Positions 1 through 10,170 are shown, counted from the first letter of the stretch. The stretch: 48,384 nt of DNA from Melioribacteraceae bacterium (GCA_023230485.1 JALNXG010000024.1:1-48384), one strand, 5' to 3'. Numbers and translations: made by a program. Notes: generated by a model from the sequence alone, not told the origin.

Positions 1-1611
1 ATAAATGTTATCGATACACCCGGTCACGCCGATTTCGGTGGTGAAGTAGAACGAGTACTTAAAATGGCTGATGGAGTTCTTCTTTTAGTAGATTCTTTTG
101 AAGGACCTATGCCGCAAACACGGTTTGTTCTTGAAAAAGCTCTCGCTCTTCAGCTTAAGCCAATCGTAATAATCAATAAAGTAGATAGACCCGATAACCG
201 ACCAGAAGAAGTATTAGATGAAATTTATGATCTCTTTATTGATTTGGATGCCGATGAAGATCAGCTCGATTTCCCAGTGATTTATGCAAGCGGAAGAAGT
301 GGCTGGGCAGTAAAAGACCTTAAAGACCCAAGAGAAAATTTAGTTCCACTCCTTGATACAATATTAGAACGAATTCCACCACCACCAATGCCTGAAGGGA
401 CACTTCAAATTCAAGTAACATCACTCGATTATAATGACTATGTAGGCAGAATTGGTATCGGTAGAGTTTATAGAGGTGCATTAAATAAAGCAGACAAGAA
501 TTCTATTATTAAAAGAGATGGTTCAGTTCACCCTATAAATATTAAACAACTTTTCGTATTCGATGGTTTAGTAAGGACAGAAGTTCAAGAAGTTCCCTGC
601 GGAGATATTTGTGCAATAGTAGGAATTGAAGATATTGATATTGGAGATACGATTGCGGATTCAGAAAATCCTGAACCGCTTCCGATTATTTCTATTGATG
701 AACCGACAATTAGCATGACCTTTATGGTTAATAACTCCCCATTTTATGGTAAAGAGGGAAAGTACGTTACATCTCGCCAGTTAAGAGATCGCTTATTCAA
801 AGAACTTGAGCATAACGTTGCACTTGGTGTTGCAGAGACAAGTTCTCCCGATGCTTTCAAAGTTTCGGGTAGAGGTATTCTTCATCTTTCCATTTTAATT
901 GAAAATATGAGACGTGAGGGATTCGAATTACAGGTACGTGAACCAAAGGTAATCTATAAAGAAATTAATGGTAAAAAAGCAGAGCCAATTGAAGTATTAG
1001 TAGTTGATGTACCTTCAGAGTTTGCAGGTAAGGTAATTGAACTTGTTGGAGCAAGACGCGGCGAATTAACTAAAATGGAAAATAAAGGTAATCTTCAGAA
1101 ACTTGAATTTCATATCCCGGCAAGAGGATTAATGGGTTTAAGAACTAAGATGCTTACTTCTACCTCGGGCGAAGCTATAATGCATCATCGCTTTTTTCAA
1201 TATGAATATTTTAAAGGTGCTATTAATAAAACTAATACCGGAGTAATCATTTCTATGGAAACGGGTCCATCTACTGCCTATTCTATCGATTCTCTTCAGG
1301 ATAGAGGTAAATTCTTTATTACACCCGGAGATATTGTTTATAAAGGACAGATTATAGGTGAGCATAATAAAGATATGGATGTGGAAGTAAATATTCAACG
1401 CGGTAAAAAACTATCTAATATGCGCGCATCCGGTTCTGATAAAGCTGTTAAAATTACTCCCCCGATTCTTTTTACTTTAGAAGAAGCATTGGAATATATT
1501 CAGGATGATGAAATCGTGGAAGTTACTCCTAAATCAATTCGGCTACGCAAATTATATCTCGATACAAATGAAAGAAAAAGATATAATCTTGGCAAAGCAA
1601 CAACCACATAA
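1..1611 (+). CDS. typA: GTP-binding protein TypA/BipA, 5' end cut by window
   Basis: Ribosome-associated translational GTPase of the EF-G superfamily, acting in ribosome assembly and stress adaptation. The reading frame is open from base 1; the first visible residues hold the switch II/G3 motif DTPGHADFGG, and NKVDRP supplies the G4 (NKXD) motif. Domain II, the EF-G-like alpha/beta domains (HNVALGVAETSSPDAF, GRGILHLSILIENMRREG) and the BipA-specific C-terminal domain (RGKKLSNMRASGSDKAVKITPP) follow in the usual order. About 536 codons are present; the family is about 605 residues, so only the P-loop and switch I region, roughly 70 residues, lie outside the window. The frame ends at TAA and is followed at once by an intrinsic terminator, so it is the last gene of its transcript. 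An internal ATG at 64 is not the start, because the G3 motif lies upstream of it. Confidence 0.95.
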   Translation: MNVIDTPGHADFGGEVERVLKMADGVLLLVDSFEGPMPQTRFVLEKALALQLKPIVIINKVDRPDNRPEEVLDEIYDLFIDLDADEDQLDFPVIYASGRSGWAVKDLKDPRENLVPLLDTILERIPPPPMPEGTLQIQVTSLDYNDYVGRIGIGRVYRGALNKADKNSIIKRDGSVHPINIKQLFVFDGLVRTEVQEVPCGDICAIVGIEDIDIGDTIADSENPEPLPIISIDEPTISMTFMVNNSPFYGKEGKYVTSRQLRDRLFKELEHNVALGVAETSSPDAFKVSGRGILHLSILIENMRREGFELQVREPKVIYKEINGKKAEPIEVLVVDVPSEFAGKVIELVGARRGELTKMENKGNLQKLEFHIPARGLMGLRTKMLTSTSGEAIMHHRFFQYEYFKGAINKTNTGVIISMETGPSTAYSIDSLQDRGKFFITPGDIVYKGQIIGEHNKDMDVEVNIQRGKKLSNMRASGSDKAVKITPPILFTLEEALEYIQDDEIVEVTPKSIRLRKLYLDTNERKRYNLGKATTT

Positions 1612-1622
1612 ATTAATAAGAG

Positions 1623-1653
1623 AGCCGTCTTAATCACAAGACGGCTTTTTTTT
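1623..1653 (+). terminator. Intrinsic terminator after typA
   Basis: A perfect 9-base stem, AGCCGTCTT (1623-1631) with AAGACGGCT (1638-1646), a 6-base loop and a run of eight T. It lies 12 bases after the typA stop and separates it from the next gene. Confidence 0.9.
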
Positions 1654-1697
1654 GCTCTAAATCGTCTTAAATCGGTTATTTTTATCTCCATTTCACT

Positions 1698-1705
1698 TAT
1701 CTTTG
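1698..1705 (+). promoter_or_regulatory. Possible Bacteroidetes-type -7 element (TATCTTTG)
   Basis: TATCTTTG matches the TAnnTTTG -7 element used by the primary sigma factor of Bacteroidetes and sits 37 bases before the peptidase start codon, just after the typA terminator. No clear TTTG-type -33 element is visible at the expected distance. The call rests on one short motif and position only. Confidence 0.3.
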
Positions 1706-1742
1706 TATTAACGACATTATTTAAATCAAATAGAGGAAAGGA

Positions 1743-3845
1743 ATGTTAAAAAGAATTGCAGTTTTATTATTAATACCATTTATCGTGGTATTCAGTCAAA
1801 CAGGAGAAGAAAAATTGACAAATCCGTTTTTTATGGAATGGAGCACACCTTATAAAACTCCCCCGTTCAATTTAATTAAGACAGAACACTATATGCCAGC
1901 TTATTTAGAGGGAATTAAACAACATGATGCGGAAATTAAATCGATTGTGGATTCTAAAGATGCTCCTACTTTTAAGAACACTCTCGAAGCACTTGATAAC
2001 GCAGGTGAACTTTTAAATAAGGTAGGAAGTGTATTTGGCAATTTAAATGGATCTAATACTAATGAGGAGATGCAGAAAATTTCTAAAGAACTTTCCCCTC
2101 TTCTCTCAAAGCATTATGATGATGTAAATCTTAATCCTGTGCTTTTTGAAAAAATTAAAACACTTTATGATAAAAGGGAATCCCTCGGATTAACGACCGA
2201 ACAGATGATGTCCTTAAAAAATTATTATAAAAATTTCGTTAGACGCGGTGCTAATCTTAACGAAACAGATAAAAATAAACTTCGCAAATTGAATGAACAG
2301 CTTTCGATGCTTTCATTACGATATGGCGAGAATGTTTTGAAAGAAACCAACTCTTTTGAAATGGTAATCGATAACAAAAACGATTTGGCCGGCCTGCCTG
2401 AGACAGTTATTGCAGGTGCCGCAGATGCAGCCAAAAGAAAAGGAAAAGAAGGTAAATGGTTATTCACTCTTCAGAAACCTAGTTTTATTCCATTTCTTCA
2501 ATATGCTGAGAATAGAGAATTACGCGAAAAGATTTTTAAAGGTTATATCAATCGTGCTGATAACAATAATCAATTCGATAACAAAGATATAATTGCACAG
2601 ATTGTTTCACTGCGAATCCAAAAAGCAAATCTTCTCGGGTATAAATCACACGCTGATTTTATATTAGAAGAGAATATGGCAAAAACTCCCGATAAAGTTT
2701 ATGACTTTATGAAAAAGATTTGGGACCCGGCTCTCGAAATGGCAAAAAATGAAGTCGCCGAAATGCAAAAATTAGTGAATGCAGAAGGAAAAAATTTTAA
2801 ACTCGAAGCTTGGGACTGGTGGTATTATGCTGAGAAAGTTAAGAAAGCTAAATATGATTTAGATGAAGAGATGCTCCGTCCTTATTTCAAATTAGAAAAT
2901 GTAATTGCAGGTGTATTCGATACCGCACATAAGCTGTATGGCATTACCGTAACCGAAAGAAATGATATTCCTGTTTATGACACTGACGTAAAAACTTTTG
3001 AAGTAAAAGAAGCAGACGGTACTCATATCGGAATTTTCTTCGCTGATTATTTCCCACGTGAAAGCAAACGTGCGGGTGCTTGGTCAAGTTCATTTAGAAG
3101 TCAGAAAAAAGTTAATGGAAAAAAGATCACTCCGGTTATTATTAATTGCGGTAATTTTTCAAAACCGGCAGGTGATCAACCTGCATTATTAAGTCTAGAT
3201 GAAGTTCAAACTTTATTCCATGAATTTGGTCATGGTCTTCATTCTTTATTGGCTGATTATACTTATCCATCCGTTGGCGGAGTACCGAGAGATTTCGTTG
3301 AGCTTCCTTCTCAAATAATGGAGAATTGGGCAACTGCACCGGAAGTTCTAAGAACTTATGCGAAGCATTATAAAACAGGTGAAGTAATTCCTGATGAACT
3401 GATTGCTAAATTAGAAAACTCAGAATATTTCAATAAAGGATTTGAGACGGTTGAATATCTATCCGCAGCAATTCTTGATTTGGATTATCATACATTGACC
3501 GATACGAATAAAATTGATGCCGCTAAGTTTGAAAAAGATGCATTAGATAAAATTGGTATGATACCTGAAATCGTGGTTAGATACAGAAGTCCATATTTCT
3601 CACATGTTTTCTCGGGTGGTTATTCTTCCGGTTATTATAGTTATTTATGGGCAGAGGTTTTGGATGCGGATGCGTTTGAAGCATTTAAGGAATCAGGGAA
3701 TTTATTTAATCCTGTAATTGCAAAATCATTTCGCGAGAATGTATTATCAAAAGGCGGAAGCGATGAAGCAATGACATTATACAAAAATTTCCGTGGTGCT
3801 GAACCTAAGGTTGAACCGTTATTAAAGCGTAAAGGATTGTTATAG
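1743..3845 (+). CDS. Secreted M3-family zinc metallopeptidase (peptidyl-dipeptidase Dcp / oligopeptidase A type)
   Basis: Zinc peptidase that trims short oligopeptides, usually releasing dipeptides from the C-terminus (Dcp) or cutting internally (PrlC/OpdA). The zinc motif HEFGH starts at residue 493, inside the family signature LFHEFGHGLHSLL, and the third-ligand helix region PRDFVELPSQIMENW follows about 30 residues later. GGYSSGYYSYLWAEVLDADAF near the C-terminus is the substrate-binding Tyr-rich loop of the Dcp branch. Length (700 aa) fits the family. An N-terminal hydrophobic stretch ending in VVFSQ looks like a signal peptide, so it probably acts in the periplasm. The start is supported by AGAGGAAAGG just upstream. 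It has its own upstream terminator boundary and its own terminator, so it is monocistronic. Dcp rather than PrlC is inferred from length and the PRDFVELPSQ motif. Confidence 0.92.
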   Translation: MLKRIAVLLLIPFIVVFSQTGEEKLTNPFFMEWSTPYKTPPFNLIKTEHYMPAYLEGIKQHDAEIKSIVDSKDAPTFKNTLEALDNAGELLNKVGSVFGNLNGSNTNEEMQKISKELSPLLSKHYDDVNLNPVLFEKIKTLYDKRESLGLTTEQMMSLKNYYKNFVRRGANLNETDKNKLRKLNEQLSMLSLRYGENVLKETNSFEMVIDNKNDLAGLPETVIAGAADAAKRKGKEGKWLFTLQKPSFIPFLQYAENRELREKIFKGYINRADNNNQFDNKDIIAQIVSLRIQKANLLGYKSHADFILEENMAKTPDKVYDFMKKIWDPALEMAKNEVAEMQKLVNAEGKNFKLEAWDWWYYAEKVKKAKYDLDEEMLRPYFKLENVIAGVFDTAHKLYGITVTERNDIPVYDTDVKTFEVKEADGTHIGIFFADYFPRESKRAGAWSSSFRSQKKVNGKKITPVIINCGNFSKPAGDQPALLSLDEVQTLFHEFGHGLHSLLADYTYPSVGGVPRDFVELPSQIMENWATAPEVLRTYAKHYKTGEVIPDELIAKLENSEYFNKGFETVEYLSAAILDLDYHTLTDTNKIDAAKFEKDALDKIGMIPEIVVRYRSPYFSHVFSGGYSSGYYSYLWAEVLDADAFEAFKESGNLFNPVIAKSFRENVLSKGGSDEAMTLYKNFRGAEPKVEPLLKRKGLL

Positions 3846-3852
3846 TTTTAAC

Positions 3853-3884
3853 ACCCCCGTTAATATTTTTAGCGGGGGTTTTTA
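3853..3884 (+). terminator. Intrinsic terminator after the M3 peptidase gene
   Basis: GC-rich stem ACCCCCG (3853-3859) with CGGGGGT (3873-3879) and a T-run, 7 bases after the peptidase stop codon. It could also serve the convergent gene on the - strand. Confidence 0.88.
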
Positions 3885-5876
3885 TTATTTGACCAGAATC
3901 ATCTTCTTTGTTTGGCTATAATTTCCATTTTGCAATCTATAAAAATAGATCCCGCTCGATAAATTGCTTGCATCAAAAATTATTTTGTGGCTTCCACCAC
4001 TAAGTTCTTTATTGACTAAAGTTACCACTTCTCTGCCAAGTAGATCATATACTTTGAGTGATACATGCCCACTTCTAGGTAGTGTAAACATAATTTCAGT
4101 AGTAGGATTAAATGGATTGGGATAATTTTGTTTAAGCGTATATTCATACGTAATAGGGTTTTCGTAATTCACTTCAGTTATCCCGCCTGCATTATCTGTT
4201 CTAATAATATAACCCCACCAGCCAATTCCAATAGCAGTGCTATCATTTATAAAACAAAAAGTATCGATATAGTGATCAGCCATTCCGAGACCATTTTCTT
4301 CACCAGTTTGATTCTTCCACGTAAGCCCGCCATCTGTAGTCTTCTTAACATTTCCAAACTGGCACAAAATCCACCCAATACTATCATTAATAAAATAGAT
4401 ATCAAAAATATCACCAAAATTTGTATAAATATTTGTCCATGAATTACCTGCATCAGTAGTCTTATATAAATAATATCCACCTGCTGCATATCCAACATTT
4501 TTAGAAGTAAAAAAGATATTCGTTAAATCTACAAAAGCATTTTCAATAATAGTTTTTGAGAAAGTCTTACAGCCGTCAGTCGTTTTAAAGAACATCGCTG
4601 TACCTAAAGAATTAGCTTTAGCGGATCCGACAAAATAGGTTGTTCTTCCTACTCCAATCCCATTTTAGGTATTAAAAAAATGAATATCTTCAAATCTAAT
4701 TGGTTGTGGTATAGTATCCCAAGTAACACCCTTATCATTGGTCGTAAGAATAGTATTATAACCCGATATCCATCCGTTTTTTTCGTCAATAAATTTTATT
4801 GCAGTTAAATCTTTCCTTGTGATATAATCAACTTTATAATCTATCGATTGAAAATCATTTGTATATTTATAAATATCCCCTTTGTAGCCGGCAACTAATG
4901 CTTCACTATTAGGATATATAAATGCAGTTCTAAGATTGTTGTAAATACTTGATTGCGAAGAAGCATTATTATATTCGGGATAACCTTTATTTATCCACGT
5001 ATTTCCCCCATCGGACGTTACAAGAAAACGTTGTGTCATTTGATCATACATTATACAGCCATTATTTTTATCACTAAAATAAAAGTCACTCGAAAAAAGT
5101 GAATTAGCACCTTCATTATAATCATCATACTTTATATCGGAATGCCAAGTCTTCCCTCCATCCTTTGTAAGCTTTGATGGAAATCCGGAGCAAATGCCAT
5201 TTAGTTCATCGAAAAATATCAGACCACTTTCATCAACAGCTTCTAATCCAGTTGATTCGATCTTGGTAAAACTTTCGCCCCCGTTTTTTGTCTCATATAT
5301 AGAAGCACCATTCCGAAACCAACCTCTATTTTCATTTAACTAACTCATATTGTGAATATAAAAATCGGGTTCATCAAATATTAAGCTCCAATTATATCCG
5401 CCATCAATTGATTTATAAATTCTGCCATAGGATACATCTCCTACTCGATTTCTGCCGCATATAAAACCAATTTTTTCATTTACAAAATTAATTTTATATA
5501 GTTCTTCATTATCCCAATTGCAGGTAGGATTACTATTAATTTCCGCGGCAACTTCCCAAGATTTTCCTTTGTCGGAGGTTTTTAAAATAGTGTTTCTATC
5601 CGTAGCATAATTATTCCCTAATAACCATGCGGTATTGGGATTAACGATACTCATCGCATAATATTCAGCATTTGTTTTAGAATCGATTTTTTGCCAAGTA
5701 TCGCCTTTATCTGTTGATCGTAAAATCAATCCACGACTACCGATTGCTATGATTTCTGATTCGCTGATTGGTCTGATTTTTAAAATTGTGTTACTAGTGG
5801 TGGAAGGATTAATCCAAGTCCATTGAGAAAAAATAATTGTTGGAATGAGAAAAAAATAAAGCAGCACCCGTCTCAT
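3885..5876 (-). pseudogene. YCF48/BNR-repeat secreted protein with sorting domain, interrupted by two in-frame stops
   Basis: On the - strand a single frame runs from the start at 5876 to the stop at 3885 (663 codons), broken only by TAG at 5340-5342 and TAA at 4665-4667. Translation on both sides of each stop keeps the same beta-propeller style: repeated 'TxDGGxTWxxI' and 'ENxGWxxG' units typical of YCF48/photosynthesis-assembly-like and BNR/sialidase propellers. The protein starts with a signal peptide (MRRVLLYFFLIPTIIFSQW) and ends with the Por/type IX sorting domain (NYPNPFNPTTEIMF...ILVK). Each stop is one base from a sense codon (TTG or CAG to TAG; AAA or GAA to TAA). There is no frameshift, so it is either a very recent pseudogene, two base errors in the assembly, or read-through. 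As it stands three fragments (5876-5340, 5051-4665, 4595-3885) could be made; only the last has the sorting signal. Confidence 0.85.
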
Positions 5877-5976
5877 ATTTACCCCATAGTAAAACTTGGG
5901 ATTTAGTTATCTAACAAAACCTAATATAAAAAATATAAATTATTATTGAATAATGCGTCAATAAAAAGAGTGCGAA

Positions 5977-6972
5977 TTAATCGAACGATAATACCCTATC
6001 ATAAATAAATCCGAAGGAAAAGCTCTTAGCTTTCGATTTTTGCTCGATGAATTGAGCAATCTTTTCTAACCGATTTGGAATGTTGAGAATTTTTTCCTGC
6101 GCCTTGGAGGCGGCTTCGTTAAGTCCTGTTACAAGTTCTATATTCCAAAACTTAATTGCTTCTTCTACAATCGTTTTATAATGCCAAGGAGTGTAAATAC
6201 CTACGCGGCGAATTATATCCGCCATCTCACGGAAGTTCGGCATCGAGAGACCCGGCATATCGATTCCGGGCATAATTGAAAGTGCGGAGATCATTGCACG
6301 ATTGGGATCGAGCGATAGAATTTCTTTAAATACATTTCTATAGAAAGTAAAATGTTTCGCTTCATCGGCGGCTATGCTGCTAAGGATACCTTTAAGCATT
6401 GGTTCCTCATCTCCAGCCATTAACCCTGTATTGCGATGAGAAAACTGAGTAGCACGCTCTTGCAATGTGGTATAAACAAAAACTTTATATGGGTCTTTAT
6501 CCCAATCGGGATTAAAACCCGATTCAAGATAATGAAATTGCATTAATTCAATTTCACGGAAATTAAAAAGCCGCCCGTCACGAACATAATCTCTTAGGAT
6601 TGCTCCGTGGCGGTCTTCTTCCGCCGTCCACATATTATTCCATTTAGACCAGAAACTATCATCCCCGAGATGTTTGGCAATAATATGATGGAAATGAGGC
6701 AGTCCTTCTTCGGTAAGTAGATTTACAGCTACGGCAACTCTCACAGCGTCTTTGAGACCCCTCACGCGCTCCCTAAGGCGGGTATAAATCCCCTCTTTCT
6801 CATCATCCATGAATTCATCTGCCGGTAGGTAGTCGCTCGATAGCCATAATCTTCTTTTATTAACGTGATCTTCTATCCAAAGTTCAACTTTATCTTCTAA
6901 GTGATTGAGAACTTCAATCTTTGTTTGAGTTTCTTTTGCGTCCGAGTTCCCGGTTGGGATAATTAATTCCAT
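5977..6972 (-). CDS. Acyl-ACP desaturase (soluble diiron, fatty acid desaturase type 2)
   Basis: Predicted to insert a cis double bond into acyl chains bound to acyl carrier protein, using O2 and ferredoxin. The two diiron helix-pair motifs of the family are present: EEDRHG at residues 118-123 (EENRHG in plant stearoyl-ACP desaturase) and DEAKHF at 203-208 (DEKRH). The upstream metal-ligand helix (residues 70-100, with LPHFHHI) and the QERATQFSHRNTGLMA helix also match. At 331 aa it is close to the bacterial DesA1/DesA2-type proteins, which lack the plastid transit peptide. It is separated from both neighbours by about 100 bases of non-coding DNA, so it is probably transcribed alone. It would fit membrane-fluidity control by aerobic desaturation, implying at least micro-oxic growth. 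Confidence 0.9.
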   Translation of the reverse strand: MELIIPTGNSDAKETQTKIEVLNHLEDKVELWIEDHVNKRRLWLSSDYLPADEFMDDEKEGIYTRLRERVRGLKDAVRVAVAVNLLTEEGLPHFHHIIAKHLGDDSFWSKWNNMWTAEEDRHGAILRDYVRDGRLFNFREIELMQFHYLESGFNPDWDKDPYKVFVYTTLQERATQFSHRNTGLMAGDEEPMLKGILSSIAADEAKHFTFYRNVFKEILSLDPNRAMISALSIMPGIDMPGLSMPNFREMADIIRRVGIYTPWHYKTIVEEAIKFWNIELVTGLNEAASKAQEKILNIPNRLEKIAQFIEQKSKAKSFSFGFIYDRVLSFD

Positions 6973-7097
6973 CTACTTCCTTTTAATGACACTTTGTGTC
7001 TTATTATTATATAAAAAATTACCCATCTTTTAAGAGGGCTAATTTTGCTTAATTCCAATCGCATTAATATACAAGTAAAATCAGACAAGTGCTATTA

Positions 7098-8207
7098 TTA
7101 TAACAATTCTTTTTGGTAAACTCTAAATTTTTTGATCTCCTTCCCACCGAATTTTTCCATCTCGGCACGCACTTTATAATTTGTTTCGAGTTCATGATGG
7201 CTATCTATATATTTATATCCGGCTTTTTTCGATTCTTTAATAATCGATACCATTCCCCAAACGTCTAATCCTTTGTTTTTATATTTATCACGAGCTCCTG
7301 CAATCAAGAGATCGCATTGAGTTGAATTATTGCCTGCTTTAAGAAGATGAAATATTCCGAATGGAAGCAATCGACCTTTTGCCTTTTTAAATCCTTCGCT
7401 TAAGTTCGGAATGCTAATTAAAAATCCACAAAAATCTCCATCTTTTGCGACTGCCTTAATGAAACGAGGATCGATTAAATCCCAAAATCGTTTAATCAAA
7501 AATTTTGATTCTGCCTCATCAAGAGCCTCATACCCAAAAAGATGAACATAGGTTTCGTTCATTACTTCCATCATCTTATCTGCGTATGGTTTTAATTCCT
7601 TTTTCTTTTTGAACTCAAGAAAAGCGTATTCGCCTCTCTCAATTAATCTATCATTTATTTTCTGAAAAATTTCAGGGATTGGTTTATTCACATCAATCTG
7701 ATAAACAACATAATCAATCTCTTTAGTATATCCCCTTTTCTCAAGGTACTCAATTACCCAAGGGAAATTATAATTCGTTGCTACCGTAACTTCATACTCA
7801 TAACCTTCGATTATATAACCTTCGGGGTCTTGATCCGAAAATCCATAAGGACCGATAATTTTATTATATCCATTGGATTTAACCCACTCTTCGATTTTTT
7901 CCATAAGCGCATTATATACTTCTAAGTCATCGTAGGTCTCCATAAATCCGAAACGAGCGGCGGTATCTTTATTACCAGACTTTTTAATGATTCCCATTAT
8001 CCTGCCCACTGGTACATTATCTTTATAGGCAATTAACAAAATAGTCTTATCGTTCTTAAAAGACGGATTAACATTTTTATCAAAAAACATTTTTTCATCT
8101 AATAATAATGGAGGTACCCAATTTTCGTGATTCGCATGAATTTTATAAGGGAGTTTTACGAATTGGTTAAATTCTTTCTTTGTTTCAACTTCTTTAATCT
8201 GGAGCAT
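7098..8207 (-). CDS. GNAT-fold protein of unknown substrate (YghO-like)
   Basis: A 369-residue protein with an N-terminal GNAT-like half (ILLIAYKDNVPVGRIMGIIKKSGNKDTAARFGFMETYDD, then IIGPYGFSDQDPEG and a 'FPWVIEYLEKRGYTKE' segment) and a second half carrying another GNAT-like core (LFGYEALDEAE...FIKAVAKDGDFCGFLISIPN...). This two-lobe layout is that of a family of hypothetical acetyltransferase-like proteins common in Bacteroidetes and related to E. coli YghO. No substrate is known, and I do not infer one. There is no signal peptide or membrane segment, so it should be cytoplasmic. The gene is isolated on the - strand, divergent from the acyltransferase gene at 8401, with 193 bases between them that could hold both promoters. 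Confidence 0.6.
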   Translation of the reverse strand: MLQIKEVETKKEFNQFVKLPYKIHANHENWVPPLLLDEKMFFDKNVNPSFKNDKTILLIAYKDNVPVGRIMGIIKKSGNKDTAARFGFMETYDDLEVYNALMEKIEEWVKSNGYNKIIGPYGFSDQDPEGYIIEGYEYEVTVATNYNFPWVIEYLEKRGYTKEIDYVVYQIDVNKPIPEIFQKINDRLIERGEYAFLEFKKKKELKPYADKMMEVMNETYVHLFGYEALDEAESKFLIKRFWDLIDPRFIKAVAKDGDFCGFLISIPNLSEGFKKAKGRLLPFGIFHLLKAGNNSTQCDLLIAGARDKYKNKGLDVWGMVSIIKESKKAGYKYIDSHHELETNYKVRAEMEKFGGKEIKKFRVYQKELL

Positions 8208-8400
8208 TTTATTCCACGTGCTAAATAATTACAATAATTTGAATGTAAAAGTACACTTTTTTTTTATTTCTTGTACCGAAACCAATCAAAAATGTTTCTT
8301 CTCGTCTTAACAATTATTTAATGATTTCTTCATTATCTAATAATCTAAAATCAATTATTATGTTCTAAATTTATTATCAAAACTATTAGAGCATTAAAAA

Positions 8401-10149
8401 ATGATAGATATTAACAAAATCCTTAAAGAAAAGTATAATATTTTACCCGATACAAAACTGTCAATTAAGTATCTATTATTAACCAAGATTTTAAAACGTG
8501 TATTATTTATTGATAGATTAAATTCATTTATAGTCCAAAATTCACATCTTGATGCAAAGAATTTTATAAATGAATTTTTCGACTACCTTAATTTCACATT
8601 CACTATTTCAAATAAAGATATCCAGAAAATTCCTGCCGAAGGTAAGTTCATTATCGTTTCTAATCATCCAATTGGTAGTCTTGATGGGCTATCCTTGCTT
8701 AAGGCTGTCTTAGATGTTAGAAACGATGTAAAAATATTAGCTAACGAATTACTTTATAGTATTGAGGAACTCAGACCCTTACTAATTCCTCTTAAATTAG
8801 ATTCAAAATCATTCCAAAAAACAAGTATAGAATTAATTTTAAAGCATTTAGGAAATGATTCGCCACTTATTATATTTCCGGCTGCAGAAGTTTCTCGTTT
8901 AAAATGGTTTACTATAGCCGATTCTAAATGGCATAAAGGAGCAATATATTTTGCACGCAAATTCAATGCTCCAATTTTACCTGTTTTTATTTCGGCAAAG
9001 AATTCTATCTTATTTTATATCGTCTCAATAATAAATAAGAGATTTTCAATAGTTCTTTTACCTTATGAATTATTTAATAAAAGAAACAAAACAATAAATA
9101 TAAAAGTTGGGGACTTAATTCCAAACAAAGCTTTTTCCTCTTCTTTAATTAATGATGTTTATCAGACAAAATTACTTAAGAAACATGTCTATTCTTTAGG
9201 GCGAAATGGAAAGAATATATATTTAACAGAAAAAAACATTATTCTTCCACTAGATAAAAAAGTTTTGAAAGATGAATTGAATAAATCTGATATTCTTGGA
9301 ATTACTAAAGAAGATATGAAACTTATCTTGACAAATAAAAGGGATTCTCCAAATGTATTAAGTGAAATAGCAAGACTTAGAGAATTAACTTTTAGGAAAG
9401 TTGGCGAAGGTACAGGAAAAAGATTAGATCTTGATACATTTGATGACCATTATAGTCATTTAGTCTTATGGGATGATAAAAATTTAGAAATAGTCGGCTC
9501 TTATAGAATTGGAAATGGTTCCAATATCCTAAATAATAAAGGGGTTGAAGGATTTTATACTTCTACACTTTTTACTTTTTCGGAAAATTTTATAAACGAA
9601 TATATTCCAAAATCAATCGAACTCGGAAGGAGTTTTATTCAGAAAAAATATTGGAATTCGCACGCACTAAATTATTTATGGCAAGGAATCGGTGCTTATT
9701 TATATAACAATAGTTCTATTCAATACCTTTTTGGCGGCGTAAGTATAAGTAATAGTTACCCACAAAGTGCAAGAGAATTAATAGTTTTTTATTTCTCAAA
9801 ATGGTTCCCTCCCAACAATCAATATGCTATTTCTAAAAATAGAATGATTTTAACTTCAGCCAAAATTGATTATTATAATTCAATATTTAATTCAGGAACA
9901 GCTAAAAATGATTATAAAATTTTGAAGGGAATGTTAAAACCATATGGTTTTTCAGTCCCGATTTTGTATAAACACTATTCCGAATTATGCGACGAAAATG
10001 GAATAGCTTTTTTAGATTTTGGAATTGATCCGGCTTTTGAAAACTGTGTCGATGGATTAATTTTAGTAAATACAGCTTTAATAAAAGAAGAAAAGAAGAA
10101 GAAATTTATAAAATCATTTGATAGAGAATTAAATAATGCTGCTATTTAG
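8401..10149 (+). CDS. Two-domain acyltransferase: PlsC-like domain fused to GNAT N-acyltransferase (OlsF-like)
   Basis: The N-terminal half (about residues 60-270) is a lysophospholipid-type O-acyltransferase with the NHxxxxD box (NHPIGSLDG, residues 88-96) and the FPAAEVSR segment matching the FPEGTRS-type block. The C-terminal half (about 310-575) matches the 'hemolysin/OlsB' N-acyltransferase family: ARLRELTFRKVGEGTGKRLDLDTFDDHYSHLVLWD, then EIVGSYRIG, and LGRSFIQKKYW. A single chain with this domain order is the plan of OlsF, the bifunctional ornithine-lipid synthase described in Serratia and found in Flavobacterium, where the C-terminal domain N-acylates ornithine and the N-terminal domain adds the second chain. 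The amino-acid headgroup cannot be told from sequence; glycine or other aminolipids are possible. The upstream gene is divergent, so this is probably a single-gene unit. Confidence 0.8.
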   Translation: MIDINKILKEKYNILPDTKLSIKYLLLTKILKRVLFIDRLNSFIVQNSHLDAKNFINEFFDYLNFTFTISNKDIQKIPAEGKFIIVSNHPIGSLDGLSLLKAVLDVRNDVKILANELLYSIEELRPLLIPLKLDSKSFQKTSIELILKHLGNDSPLIIFPAAEVSRLKWFTIADSKWHKGAIYFARKFNAPILPVFISAKNSILFYIVSIINKRFSIVLLPYELFNKRNKTINIKVGDLIPNKAFSSSLINDVYQTKLLKKHVYSLGRNGKNIYLTEKNIILPLDKKVLKDELNKSDILGITKEDMKLILTNKRDSPNVLSEIARLRELTFRKVGEGTGKRLDLDTFDDHYSHLVLWDDKNLEIVGSYRIGNGSNILNNKGVEGFYTSTLFTFSENFINEYIPKSIELGRSFIQKKYWNSHALNYLWQGIGAYLYNNSSIQYLFGGVSISNSYPQSARELIVFYFSKWFPPNNQYAISKNRMILTSAKIDYYNSIFNSGTAKNDYKILKGMLKPYGFSVPILYKHYSELCDENGIAFLDFGIDPAFENCVDGLILVNTALIKEEKKKKFIKSFDRELNNAAI

Positions 10150-10157
10150 AAAGCAGC
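10138..10157. terminator. Possible bidirectional hairpin between convergent genes
   Basis: GCTGCT (10138-10143) pairs with AGCAGC (10152-10157) around the stop codon of the acyltransferase gene and lies just 3' of the convergent nadA. The flanks are T/A-rich but lack a long U-run, so this is a weak terminator candidate. Confidence 0.35.
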
Positions 10158-10170
10158 TTATTAATAGCTT

